Source of the DNA: Mesorhizobium loti
GTDB taxonomy: Bacteria > Pseudomonadota > Alphaproteobacteria > Rhizobiales > Rhizobiaceae
Direction: 5' to 3'
Assembly: GCF_002858745.1 (NCBI RefSeq)
Contig: NZ_PJRO01000005.1
Location: 378,865 to 442,864, forward strand
Length of the DNA stretch: 64,000 nucleotides
The notes beneath the pieces were generated by a model. It had not been told where the DNA came from. It made no database searches and was given only the letters and a program-made list of their open reading frames with translations. A program made the translations under genes and the position numbers. Of this stretch, positions 19,166 through 27,362 are shown in pieces (the first letter of the stretch is position 1; each line of letters opens with the position of its first letter).

Positions 19166-20200
19166 TCACACCAACGGTGGGTTGAGCCGCGCGAAGCCTT
19201 CCTGCCGGTGGTAGGGGAAATGCGGGTAAGGCGCGGTCGCCGCGCTCGCCGTATCGAGCCTGGCGACCTGTTCGGGCGTCAGCGACCAGCCGACGGCGCC
19301 AAGATTCTGGCGCAGCTGCTCCTCGTTGCGCGCGCCGATGATCACCGACGACACTGTCGGCCGCTGCAGCAGCCAGTTGATGGCGATCTGCGGCACGCTT
19401 CTGCCGGTTTCCTTGGCAACATCCTGCAGGGCGTCGACGACGCGGTAGAGATGCTCGTCCTCCACCGGCGGGCCGAAGCTGGCGGTTTCATGCAGCCGGC
19501 TGCCGGCGGGGATCGGAGCGTTGCGGCTGATCTTGCCGGTCAGCCGGCCCCAGCCGAGCGGGCTCCAAACCAGCGCACCAAGTCCCTGGTCCTGGCCGAG
19601 TGGCATCAGGTCCCACTCGTAGTCGCGGCCGACCAGCGAATAATAGACCTGGTTGGCGACATAGCGCGACCAGCCATGCCGGTCTGCCGTCGCCAGCGAT
19701 TTCATGATCTGCCAGCCGGAGAAGTTGGAGACGCCGATGTAGCGCAGCTTGCCGGCACCAACGAGGCCGTCGAGTGTCGACAGCACTTCCTCGACAGGTG
19801 TGTGCGCGTCGAAAGCATGCAGCTGGAAGATGTCGATATGGTCGGTGCCGAGCCGGCCGAGCGCGGCGTCCACCGCCTCGATCAGCCGGCTGCGCGACGA
19901 GCCCCACTGGTTCGGACCGTCGCCAAGCGGCAGGCTGGCCTTGGTCGAGATCAGCACCTCATTGCGCCGGCCCTTGATCGCCTCGCCGAGCACCGTCTCC
20001 GAGGCGCCGTCGGAATAAACGTCGGCTGTGTCGAACAGGTTGACACCGGCCTCCAGGCAGATGTCCACCAGCCGCCGCGCTTCCTCCACGCCGGTATTGC
20101 CCCACGCGCTGAACAGCGGACCCTGGCCGGCGAACGTGCCTGCGCCGAAAGAAAGGGCGGGCACTCTCAAACCCGATTTGCCGAGATTGCGGTATTCCAT
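19166..20200 (-). CDS. Aldo/keto reductase
   Basis: NADPH-dependent (beta/alpha)8 reductase, 344 aa, of the voltage-gated potassium channel beta/YghZ-like group. Seen: catalytic Asp and Tyr in NLFDTADVYSDGASE, STKASLPLG around the catalytic Lys, GVSNFSGWQ, and C-terminal cofactor motif VIIGARNEEQLRQNL. The start MEYRNLG (20200) is preferred because GGAG lies 9 nt before it; METPKM at 20215 is also in frame. It stands alone, convergent with the DUF1127 unit. Substrate unknown. Confidence 0.9.
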   Translation of the reverse strand: MEYRNLGKSGLRVPALSFGAGTFAGQGPLFSAWGNTGVEEARRLVDICLEAGVNLFDTADVYSDGASETVLGEAIKGRRNEVLISTKASLPLGDGPNQWGSSRSRLIEAVDAALGRLGTDHIDIFQLHAFDAHTPVEEVLSTLDGLVGAGKLRYIGVSNFSGWQIMKSLATADRHGWSRYVANQVYYSLVGRDYEWDLMPLGQDQGLGALVWSPLGWGRLTGKISRNAPIPAGSRLHETASFGPPVEDEHLYRVVDALQDVAKETGRSVPQIAINWLLQRPTVSSVIIGARNEEQLRQNLGAVGWSLTPEQVARLDTASAATAPYPHFPYHRQEGFARLNPPLV

Positions 20201-20359
20201 CTTAGGAGTCTCCATCTGCCAATGGAGGCTAGATAGAGGCCTGCCGTTTCATGAACCAGAGTGGCGAAAGGCACAGGATTTGTGAAGTGAGTTCACAGTT
20301 GGTATCGCCCCCCCTGCAACAGGCGACGGGTACATCGCGCCTTCCGGCACTTGTTGTCA

Positions 20360-20545
20360 GTGCGTCCTTCGAGGCTCGCCCGCAAAAGGAATATGCGGTG
20401 CCTTCAGCCGTGGTGCGGTCTCGCGCCTCAGGATGACGGCCGTGGCGCAAGGCTCCTTCATCGTGAAACGCCGAGGAATGGGGGTATCCGAGCGCCCACG
20501 TCCCTCATCCTGAGGTGTGAGCGAAGCGAGCCTCGAAGGACGCAC
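20360..20545. repeat. Dispersed inverted-repeat element (GTGCGTCCTTCGAGGCTCGC arms)
   Basis: The 385-nt gap between the aldo/keto reductase and the DUF937 gene carries an element with perfect 20-bp inverted arms at 20360-20379 and 20526-20545. Inside are diverged CCTCAGGATGA / CTCATCCTGAGG pieces. A second copy lies at 62451-62632. No reading frame resembling a transposase lies inside, so it is a non-coding dispersed repeat common in Rhizobiales genomes. Confidence 0.85.
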
Positions 20546-20585
20546 CGCCGCGCAACTGGGGTTGGATAGCGCGGCAGTCGACGTG

Positions 20586-21494
20586 CTACCGCCGGTCCAT
20601 GCCTTTCAGGAACTGGTCGAAAATGCCTTCCACGCCCTGCTGGTAGTCGTCGCGCTGCTGGCGTCCGGTCTCGAACATCTTGCCGAAGATGTCGTCATAG
20701 GGGTTGCGTCCGCTCGGGTTCGGTTCGGGTTCCGGCGCGCGGCGTTGCGAGGCAGGGTCCGGCGCCTGCTGTTGTCCTCCACCCAGCATGTCCTGCAGGA
20801 TCTTGCCCCAGGGATTGTTGTCGCCGAAAGGATTTTGCGGCTGTTGCTGCGGCTGTGGCGCCTGCTGCTGCGCGCCGCCGCCGAACATGTCCTGCAGCAC
20901 CTTGCCGAGCGGATTGTCGCCCAGCGGGTTGTTGCCGAACGGGTTCTGGCCCTGCGGCGCCTGACGCTGTTGCGGTTGCCCGCCCATCATGCCGCCGCCC
21001 TGCCGCATCATCTCCTCGATGATCTGGCCGAACGGGTTGTTGCCGCCGCCGAAGCCGCCGGCCGCCTGCATCTGGTTGGTGGATTGCTTGAACAGGCCAC
21101 CCATCACCATGGAGGCCAGAACGGGAAGCATCTGCTGCAGCACCTGCTGGCCGACGCCGCTGGCCTGCGCCGCCTGTGCCGCGACGGCCCGCGACAGGTC
21201 CTTGGAGCCGAACAGCTGGCCAAGCACATCATTGCCTTGGCTCACGCCCTGCGGTGAAAACGCCTGCGCGGCATTGTCGAAATATTGGCCATACTGGCCG
21301 CTGGCCATCGCATTCATGAAGGTGCCGACGCCATAGGGGTCGGCGGTGTTACGCTTCAGGCCCTGGCTGAAGGCCGGCAGCAGCGCCTCGACCGCGGCCT
21401 GGGTCTGCTGCTGGTTCAGGTTGAACTGGCGCGCCAGCGCCTCCATGCCGTTGCCGTTCTGGGACTGGTTCAGCATGTCGAACAGGTTCAGCAC
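20586..21494 (-). CDS. DUF937 domain protein with Gln/Gly-rich repeats
   Basis: Protein of 302 aa. The N-terminal half (MEALARQFNLNQQQTQAAVE, ALLPAFSQGLKRN) is a helical DUF937 domain. The C-terminal half is low-complexity, with a repeated unit of the form NPFGxNPxGKxLQDMxGGG followed by Gln/Pro runs, seen at least twice. GTG 21494 was chosen because GGAGGAG lies six bases before it; the frame is open to 21509. Function unknown; no signal peptide. Confidence 0.78.
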   Translation of the reverse strand: MLNLFDMLNQSQNGNGMEALARQFNLNQQQTQAAVEALLPAFSQGLKRNTADPYGVGTFMNAMASGQYGQYFDNAAQAFSPQGVSQGNDVLGQLFGSKDLSRAVAAQAAQASGVGQQVLQQMLPVLASMVMGGLFKQSTNQMQAAGGFGGGNNPFGQIIEEMMRQGGGMMGGQPQQRQAPQGQNPFGNNPLGDNPLGKVLQDMFGGGAQQQAPQPQQQPQNPFGDNNPWGKILQDMLGGGQQQAPDPASQRRAPEPEPNPSGRNPYDDIFGKMFETGRQQRDDYQQGVEGIFDQFLKGMDRR

Positions 21495-21614
21495 GTCTTG
21501 CTCCTCCACAACGAATGCGCCTGCTGGGAGCGTAGTGCCTTTCCCGAAAGGATTGAAGTGGGCAATTGGTGCGGCGCGTTATCCCTTTTGCGGGGGAAAT
21601 AGAGGCGCCTTGCC

Positions 21615-22988
21615 TTAATACGCATACTCCAGGAACGCCGGTTCGATCGAATCGCCCCAGCGCGTGTGGTAAGCGGCCAGCATCTCTTCGGCGCTGGTGG
21701 TGCCACGTGCCACGACCTCGTCCAGTGTCGACAGGAACGAGGTCTCATCGAAGCCATCGCGGTTCAGCTTGTTGCGGTTCTTCAGCCCCATGCGCGACAG
21801 CGCCAGCACTTCGCGCGCGACTTCCCGCAAGGTGGTTGAACGGAACGGCGCGCCGATGCCTTTTTCCGGCACCGCATCGCGCATCGCCCTGACTTCCTCG
21901 TAGCTCCAGTCGCGGGTCAGCGCCTCGGCGGCGTCGAGGGCCGCGTCATCGTAGAGCAGGCCGACCCAGAAGGCCGGCAATGCGCAGATGCGCCGCCATG
22001 GGCCGCCGTCGGCACCGCGCATTTCCAGGAAACGCTTGAGGCGCACGTCAGGGAACAAGGTCGACAGATGGTTTGCCCAGTCGCCCATCGTGGGCAGGCC
22101 GTCCGGCACCTGGTGGCGCGCGCCTCCTTCCATGAAGCTGCGGAAGGTGATGTGCGTCATGTCATGATAGCGGCCGTCGCGGATGACGAAATACATCGGC
22201 ACATCCAGCGCCCATTCGACATAGTCGGCAAAGCCGAATTCCGGCGAGAAGCAGAAATCGAGCAGGCCGGAGCGCTGGTTGTCGGTATCGCGCCAGATGT
22301 CGCCGCGCCAGCTCTGCAGGCCGTTGGGACGGCCCTCGGTGAAGGGCGAGTTGGCGAACAGCGCGGTCGACAGCGGCTGCAGCTTCAGCGAAACCTGCAT
22401 CTTGCGGCGCATGTCCGCCTCGCTCTCGAAGTCGAGATTCACCTGGATGGTGCAGGTGCGGTACATCATGTCGAGGCCCCTGGTGCCGACCTTGGGCATG
22501 TAGCGCGTCATGATCTCGTAGCGCGACTTCGGCATTTTCGGCGTCTCGGCCAGCGTCCATTTCGGGCTGCCGCCGAGGCCGAGGAAGCGGATGCCGAGCG
22601 GCTCGGCGATCTCGCGAACCTGCGCCAGATGGGCGTTGCCTTCGCGGCAGGTCTGGTGGATCGTCTCCAGCGGCGCGCCGGAAAGTTCGAACTGTCCGCC
22701 GGGCTCGAGCGAAATCGCGCCCTGGCCGGTCGGCTCGACCAGGCCGATGATGCGGCCTTCGTCCAGGATCGGGTCCCAGCCGAGTTTCTCCTGCATGCCT
22801 TCCAGGATCGAGCGGATGCCGCGGTCGCCGCCATAGGGCACCGGCGCATGGCCGTCGACATAGAAGGGGAATTTCTCGTGCTCGGTGCCGATGCGCCAGT
22901 CGGAGCGCGGTTTGTTGCCCTTGGCCAGGTAGTCGACGAGTTCGTCCATGCCCTCGATGGGTCGGAAATCGGTCGTGTCGCGTGCCAT
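21615..22988 (-). CDS. gshA: Glutamate-cysteine ligase (class II)
   Basis: First and rate-limiting enzyme of glutathione synthesis: ATP-dependent ligation of glutamate and cysteine in the cytoplasm. 457 aa, usual for the proteobacterial/plant-type class. Signature segments: RIGTEHEKFPF (substrate and metal binding), EPTGQGAISLEPGGQFELSG, MYRTCTIQVNLDF and SFMEGGARHQVPDGLPTMGDW (quoted in part). ATG 22988 follows GAGGGG. Adjacent rsmE and TetR genes are not obviously linked. Confidence 0.96.
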   Translation of the reverse strand: MARDTTDFRPIEGMDELVDYLAKGNKPRSDWRIGTEHEKFPFYVDGHAPVPYGGDRGIRSILEGMQEKLGWDPILDEGRIIGLVEPTGQGAISLEPGGQFELSGAPLETIHQTCREGNAHLAQVREIAEPLGIRFLGLGGSPKWTLAETPKMPKSRYEIMTRYMPKVGTRGLDMMYRTCTIQVNLDFESEADMRRKMQVSLKLQPLSTALFANSPFTEGRPNGLQSWRGDIWRDTDNQRSGLLDFCFSPEFGFADYVEWALDVPMYFVIRDGRYHDMTHITFRSFMEGGARHQVPDGLPTMGDWANHLSTLFPDVRLKRFLEMRGADGGPWRRICALPAFWVGLLYDDAALDAAEALTRDWSYEEVRAMRDAVPEKGIGAPFRSTTLREVAREVLALSRMGLKNRNKLNRDGFDETSFLSTLDEVVARGTTSAEEMLAAYHTRWGDSIEPAFLEYAY

Positions 22989-23117
22989 AAAGCCCCTCTT
23001 CGGCGGCGGATCGGATGATCGCCGCGCGCTTGATGAACGAAATGTCAGGAGGCGAGCAAGCAAAAAATCCTGAGCCAATCGTCAACAGGATTTGATCGCG
23101 CCGGATTTACGTTTTGT

Positions 23118-23705
23118 CTAGAGTGTGCGCTGCTTTTGCGCCACCCTGACAAGTGTGGCCGCGGCAGCCCCCGCGCTCTCCATGTAGGACGGGTCACGGT
23201 TGAGCAGAACTGTGGCGAAGGAACCGTCGAGCAAAAGCAGGATTTGACGCGCCAGCAACTCGGCCTCTCGAATGCCGTCTGCCTCGAAAACGGCCTTCAG
23301 CCAGTCTTCGAAACGCTTCTTGTGGGCGATGCCGATGCGGATCGCCGGATGCCCCGGCATGTCGGCGAGTTCGGCGGCGGTCCGCAGGAAACCGCAACCC
23401 TTCCAGGCCGGACGCCTGGCCGCTTGCCCGAGCGTGCGGAAGATGGCGGCCACCTTGTCGGCAAGGTCGCCTTCGCTTTCCGTGAACCAGTGCCGGAACA
23501 GCCCGAGATTGGGCTGGTCACGCCGCTCCAGATAGGCGGCGATCAACTCGTCCTTGCTGGCGAAATGATAATAGAACGTGCGCTTGGTGAGCCCCGCCTT
23601 TTCGGCGACGGCATCGACGGAGACGGCGCGCACACCCTGGCCATAGAACAGTTTGGAAGCGGCTGCGACGATGCGCTCGCGGGTCGTGTTGGCGGTCGGT
23701 TTCAT
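23118..23705 (-). CDS. TetR/AcrR family transcriptional regulator
   Basis: A 195-aa regulator. The helix-turn-helix is in residues 8-55 (RERIVAAASKLFYGQG, then VDAVAEKAGLTKRTFYYHFA). The C-terminal effector domain has CGFLRTAAELADMPGHP, common in repressors of the YcdC/AefR type. MKPTANTTRE at 23705 is the start; the frame runs on to 24059 through the divergent gene. It faces the alpha/beta hydrolase across 133 nt containing a candidate operator, so it probably represses it. Confidence 0.9.
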   Translation of the reverse strand: MKPTANTTRERIVAAASKLFYGQGVRAVSVDAVAEKAGLTKRTFYYHFASKDELIAAYLERRDQPNLGLFRHWFTESEGDLADKVAAIFRTLGQAARRPAWKGCGFLRTAAELADMPGHPAIRIGIAHKKRFEDWLKAVFEADGIREAELLARQILLLLDGSFATVLLNRDPSYMESAGAAAATLVRVAQKQRTL

Positions 23706-23715
23706 GAATTTATGT

Positions 23716-23733
23716 ATACCGACTAGTAAGTGT
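23716..23733. promoter_or_regulatory. Candidate TetR operator
   Basis: ATACCGACTAGTAAGTGT is an imperfect 18-bp palindrome centred on ACTAGT. It lies 10 nt before the TetR start codon and upstream of the divergent hydrolase, the usual place for an autoregulatory TetR operator. Confidence 0.5.
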
Positions 23734-23838
23734 AACAACAAGCTCGTCTGCGCTATGCCGGTTCTTGCGTGTTTTGAGCCCGCGCATGGTCCCGAAAATC
23801 GAATGGATGGGATGCGTCGCGCGCCAGGGAGCCCTGCC

Positions 23839-24837
23839 ATGACCGTTTCAGCGCTGATCCAGGAAGCCCGGCCGATCGAGATCCTTGCGGCCGACGGTGT
23901 CGTCCTGGGCGGCCATTTCTGGCCTCGAGCGTTTCCGCTTTTCGCGGAAACGCGGAAACACTCTAACTCTTCCGGACGCAAAACCGCTGCGCACTTTTGC
24001 TGGAATTGCTCTCGTGTCCGCGGCACGGCGGCTGGCACCGTGATCGTCAATCCGGCCACCGGCGTGCTGGCCCGCTACTACCACCACTATGCCCGCTTTC
24101 TTGCCGCGCATGGCTTCGATGTCGTCACCTACGACTATCGCGGCATCGGCGCTTCGCGACCGGCAAGCCTGCGCGGCTGTGGCTATCGCTGGCGCGACTG
24201 GGGCGAAAAGGATTTCAAGGCGGTGCTGGCCTGGGTGCTCGCACGCGACAGTTCTGCCCTCGTCTCTGTTGTCGGCCACAGCGTTGGCGGCGCCTTGCCG
24301 GGGTTGGCCGGCAATGCCCCGGCTATCCAGCGTCTGCTCTCGATCGGCGGGCAGTTCGGCTGCTGGCGCCACTATGCGCCGGCATGGCGCGGCCGCCTGT
24401 TCCTGAAATGGCATGTCGCAATGCCGGTGCTGACCGCGCTGTTCGGCTACTTCCCCGGTCGTCGCCTGGGGTGGCTGGAGGATCTACCGGCCGGTGTCGC
24501 TTATGAGTGGGCCTTCCGCCGGCCACGCCTGGAGGACAACTATCCGGAGCTGGAGCGCGACGCGATCCTGCACCGCTTCGATGCCATGACGGCACCGATC
24601 CTGGCCGTTACGATATCGGATGACGAGATTGCCACCGTGCCGGCAATGCGGACCGTACTCGACCGCTACCGCGGCGCGGAGCGCGCGCAGGTTCTGCTAA
24701 AGCCCGCCGATCTCGGCCAGGAAACGGTCGGCCACTTCAGCCTGTTCCACAACCGTCATGCCACCGGCTTCTGGCTGGATACGCTGTTGTGGCTGCGCGA
24801 CGGGATCAATCCGTGGCCGGACAAGGAGGTCGGGTAG
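23839..24837 (+). CDS. Alpha/beta hydrolase with an in-frame repeat insertion
   Basis: Serine hydrolase-type protein of 332 aa. Oxyanion region VIVNPATG, DVVTYDYRGIGAS, nucleophile elbow VVGHSVGGALP, and a late catalytic His in ETVGHFSLFH are all present, so the fold looks intact. Residues about 30-58 (AFPLFAETRKH... to ...CWNCSR) are encoded by a palindromic repeat of exactly 87 nt; without it the sequence reads GGHFWPRVRGTAAGTVIVNP. The start at MTVSALIQE is favoured. Substrate unknown. It is divergent from a TetR gene and likely repressed by it. Confidence 0.82.
   Translation: MTVSALIQEARPIEILAADGVVLGGHFWPRAFPLFAETRKHSNSSGRKTAAHFCWNCSRVRGTAAGTVIVNPATGVLARYYHHYARFLAAHGFDVVTYDYRGIGASRPASLRGCGYRWRDWGEKDFKAVLAWVLARDSSALVSVVGHSVGGALPGLAGNAPAIQRLLSIGGQFGCWRHYAPAWRGRLFLKWHVAMPVLTALFGYFPGRRLGWLEDLPAGVAYEWAFRRPRLEDNYPELERDAILHRFDAMTAPILAVTISDDEIATVPAMRTVLDRYRGAERAQVLLKPADLGQETVGHFSLFHNRHATGFWLDTLLWLRDGINPWPDKEVG
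23924..24014. repeat. AGAGCGTTTCCG palindromic repeat inserted in a coding sequence
   Basis: The element runs from GAGCGTTTCCG through AAACCGCTGCGCACTTTTGC to GGAATTGCTCT and is the inverted form of the composite repeat at 13914. It is flanked by CTCG at 23924-23927 and 24011-24014, so the net insertion is 87 nt (29 codons). The hydrolase frame is kept and no stop arises. Confidence 0.88.
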
Positions 24838-24883
24838 GGGTATCTTCCTTCTCCCCTCGAGGGAGAAAAGGGGTGTATGCTCT

Positions 24884-25615
24884 CTACCAGTCCCCTACCG
24901 TCGCCTGTATCACCGCCAGCGCCGCGACGGCGGCGGTGTCGGCGCGCAGGATGCGGGGTCCCAGCGGAATGGCGGTGACGAAGGGCAGGGCGCGCAGCAT
25001 CCGGCGCTCTTCATCGGAAAAGCCGCCTTCGGGGCCGACCAGCAGCGCCAGCTTCTTTTCCGCTATCGCCTGCAGCGCCGGAAGTGGATTGTTGGTCGAG
25101 GCGTCCTCGTCACAGAACACCAACCGCCTTTCCTTGTCCCAGCCGGCGAGCAGCCGGTCGAATTTGACTGCCTCGTGCACCACTGGCACGGCCAGCACGC
25201 CACATTGCTCGGCAGCTTCGACGGCGTTGGCCTGCATGCGCTCGGTCGTGATCTTGCCTTGCGTGTGCTGGGTCAGCACCGGCTGCAGCACGCCGGCGCC
25301 CATCTCCACTGCTTTCTGGATGAGGTAGTCTTGCCGCCCCACCTTCAGCGGCGCGAAGCAGTAGACGAGATCGGGCAGCGGCGGCTGCGGCCGCTGCTGT
25401 GCCTGCACGGTCAGCCGCACCGCCTTCTTCGTCCTACCGGTGATCGCCGCCGTCCATTCGCCGTCGCGGCCGTTGAAGGCAAGGATTTCGGCGCCTTCGG
25501 CGAGGCGCAGCACATGCATCAGGTAATGGCTCTGTTGGGCATCCGGTTCGAACTCGACACCGGCGGACAGGTCGTTCGGCACGAACAGCCGTTGCATTTT
25601 GTAGTTGGCGCGCAT
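24884..25615 (-). CDS. rsmE: 16S rRNA (uracil-1498-N3)-methyltransferase RsmE
   Basis: SPOUT methyltransferase, 243 aa, that methylates U1498 of 16S rRNA. N-terminal RNA-binding PUA-like part starts [10 protein letters not shown]; the C-terminal knotted SAM-binding domain shows [12 protein letters not shown] and [14 protein letters not shown], both diagnostic. [11 protein letters not shown] at 25615 is taken as start; the frame runs to 26218 through the divergent GFA gene, which is not coding on this strand. Confidence 0.94.
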   Translation of the reverse strand: MRANYKMQRLFVPNDLSAGVEFEPDAQQSHYLMHVLRLAEGAEILAFNGRDGEWTAAITGRTKKAVRLTVQAQQRPQPPLPDLVYCFAPLKVGRQDYLIQKAVEMGAGVLQPVLTQHTQGKITTERMQANAVEAAEQCGVLAVPVVHEAVKFDRLLAGWDKERRLVFCDEDASTNNPLPALQAIAEKKLALLVGPEGGFSDEERRMLRALPFVTAIPLGPRILRADTAAVAALAVIQATVGDW

Positions 25616-25765
25616 GGCCGAGCAATGCGGCAGGCCTTGCCCGAGGTCAAGCGGCCTTGGACCCCGTCCGTCGCATGCCGGTAACGACGCGTGGGTGTCG
25701 GTTTTGCCGGATCGCCGGTTCGATTGTCTGCCTAGCCTGATAGTGGATGCTGATGGAGAGCACGC

Positions 25766-26158
25766 ATGAAGATCACACGCGGCGGCTGCCTGTGCGGCGG
25801 CACTACCTACGAACTTCGCGGCGAATTGCGCCCGGTCGTCGCCTGCCACTGCGTGCAATGCCGCAAGACCTCGGGCCATTATGTGGCGGCAACGCAGGTG
25901 GCAGTTGCCGATGCGGCAATCGAGGGCGGTACGCTGACCTGGTTCCGCTCCTCGGATATCGCCGAGCGCGGCTTCTGCAAGGTCTGCGGCTCCAACCTGT
26001 TCTGGCGCCGGTTCGACAGCGACCGGCTCTCCGTCTGGGCAGGCACGATCGATGGACCGACCGGCCTCAAGATGGAAAGCCAGCTTTATCCCGAATGCGC
26101 CGGCGACTATTACGACCTGCCCAATGTTCCTTCGATTGGCCAGGACACGCTGAAGTAA
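25766..26158 (+). CDS. GFA family (CENP-V/GFA fold) zinc protein
   Basis: A 130-aa protein with the family Cys pattern: GGCLCGG near the N-terminus, [13 protein letters not shown] and [11 protein letters not shown]. The fold binds zinc; named members bind glutathione-formaldehyde adducts but most, including this one, have no known substrate. It is convergent with a second GFA protein, ending 1 nt before it. Confidence 0.86.
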   Translation: MKITRGGCLCGGTTYELRGELRPVVACHCVQCRKTSGHYVAATQVAVADAAIEGGTLTWFRSSDIAERGFCKVCGSNLFWRRFDSDRLSVWAGTIDGPTGLKMESQLYPECAGDYYDLPNVPSIGQDTLK

Positions 26159-26159
26159 A

Positions 26160-26585
26160 CTATTCGCTGATGCGGGTCTGCGGGCCTGGATCGAACCAGC
26201 GGTGCTTGCGCCGGGCACGAAACAGCGTTGCCGGCGGCGCGAACTCCGGATCGGCGAAGCAGCCGACGGAGACGGAGACCGCGCCGGGGAGGCCCTCTCC
26301 GGTCATGAACACCAGCGTGCCGCAGGTCGGGCAGAACGTCTGCTCCACCCAACGCCCGGCATCGCCGTTGCGCCGCCATATCCGGCGCTCGCCTTCCACG
26401 CCGATCACGGCATCGTCGATGAAGACCGAGCGATAGGAAAAGGCGGTGCCGGTGGCGCGCTGGCATTCCTGGCAGGCGCAGGCATAGACGCCGCGCGGTT
26501 CACCCGCGACGGTGATAGCCAACCCGCCACAGCCGCAGCGCGCGGTCCTGGTCTTGATCGCTTCCGGTCGTTCCGCTGTTTTCAT
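26160..26585 (-). CDS. GFA family (CENP-V/GFA fold) zinc protein
   Basis: Second GFA protein, 141 aa: [28 protein letters not shown] and [12 protein letters not shown] carry the zinc Cys residues. It is clearly diverged from its neighbour at 25766, so this is not a recent tandem copy. MKTAERPEA at 26585 was chosen because AGGA lies 9 nt before it. It is divergent from the HxlR regulator, which may control it. Confidence 0.84.
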   Translation of the reverse strand: MKTAERPEAIKTRTARCGCGGLAITVAGEPRGVYACACQECQRATGTAFSYRSVFIDDAVIGVEGERRIWRRNGDAGRWVEQTFCPTCGTLVFMTGEGLPGAVSVSVGCFADPEFAPPATLFRARRKHRWFDPGPQTRISE

Positions 26586-26718
26586 ACCGTCCATTCCTGC
26601 CGCCATTCTGTCAGGAGGCATCGGCCAGGCCGCCTTGTGCGCTTGCCGCAACGGGTCAGTGCCCATACCTCTCGTCAACCTGATTGTCTTGATAGGTCGA
26701 CCCCTGGCCGGGGGTAAA

Positions 26719-26740
26719 TTACGCACTTTGAAGTAAGTGC
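26719..26740. promoter_or_regulatory. Candidate HxlR operator
   Basis: ACTTTGAAGT (26725-26734), a 4+2+4 palindrome, is flanked by TTACGC and AAGTGC. It lies between the divergent GFA and HxlR genes, 37 nt before the HxlR start. HxlR proteins commonly bind such ACTT-N-AAGT sites. Confidence 0.4.
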
Positions 26741-26776
26741 CGACCGGGCAGGGAGCTGACAGAACCGGAGGAAGGC

Positions 26777-27154
26777 ATGAAACATCTCGACACCGACGAA
26801 TGTGGCTTCGCCACGGCGCTGAATGCCATCGGCGGCAAATGGAAGACGGAGATCCTGTGGGAGATCACCCTCGCGCCGCGCCGGTTCGGCGTATTGCGCC
26901 GGCTGCTGCCGGGCGTGAGCGAGAAGGTGCTGGCGCAGCAGCTGCGCGAGATGGAGGCCGATGGCCTGGTCCGGCGCCAGGTCTTTCCCGGCGCGGTGCA
27001 GAAGGTCGAATATTCGGTGACCGATGTCGGCCGCACCCTCAATGACGCGGTCTGCGTCATGTCGGCCTGGGGCAAGGCACAGGAGCGCCGCATGGCCCTT
27101 CGTCCGGTCGTTGTCCAGGAGAAACCGCGGCCATTGATCCGCCTGCGCGCTTGA
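26777..27154 (+). CDS. HxlR family transcriptional regulator
   Basis: A 125-aa winged-helix regulator. CGFATALNAIGGKWKTEILW with the following RFGVLRRLLPGVSEKVLAQQ and LREMEADGLVRRQV is the HxlR pattern (one N-terminal Cys, typical of members sensing electrophiles). It is divergent from a GFA gene and upstream of an MFS exporter, both sensible targets for a stress-sensing regulator. Confidence 0.9.
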   Translation: MKHLDTDECGFATALNAIGGKWKTEILWEITLAPRRFGVLRRLLPGVSEKVLAQQLREMEADGLVRRQVFPGAVQKVEYSVTDVGRTLNDAVCVMSAWGKAQERRMALRPVVVQEKPRPLIRLRA

Positions 27155-27156
27155 CC

Positions 27157-27216
27157 AGAGCGTTTCCGTTTTTCACGGAAACGCGGAAACGCTCCAACTT
27201 CTTGTTCTTGTGCAAC
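27157..27216. repeat. AGAGCGTTTCCG palindromic repeat
   Basis: AGAGCGTTTCCG, an inner CACGGAAACGCGG, and CGGAAACGCTC, followed by a TTCTTGTTCTTGTGCAA tail. It begins 2 nt after the HxlR stop codon and may act as its transcript end. Confidence 0.85.
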
Positions 27217-27282
27217 TCCCAGGCCGCTTACCGCATGGTAGGCGCTTACATTCCGGTCAGCGCTTACACCATTGTCAGTAAT

Positions 27283-27303
27283 TGCATGTCGGCGCGACAT
27301 GCA
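27283..27303. promoter_or_regulatory. Palindromic operator candidate upstream of the MFS exporter
   Basis: Perfect 9-bp inverted arms TGCATGTCG / CGACATGCA around GCG, 60 nt before the exporter start. Two GCGCTTACA direct repeats (about 27242 and 27260) lie just upstream. Such a site fits repressor control of an efflux pump; the binding protein is unknown. Confidence 0.55.
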
Positions 27304-27362
27304 TAATTTCCGCTCCTCGACGCGATCGGCCGTTCGGCCGCGCACCAATCGAGGAGACAGCC

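Noticed and set aside
20360..20545. Insertion sequence
   Set aside because: It has inverted arms but no transposase frame and only ~185 nt; treated as a non-coding dispersed repeat.
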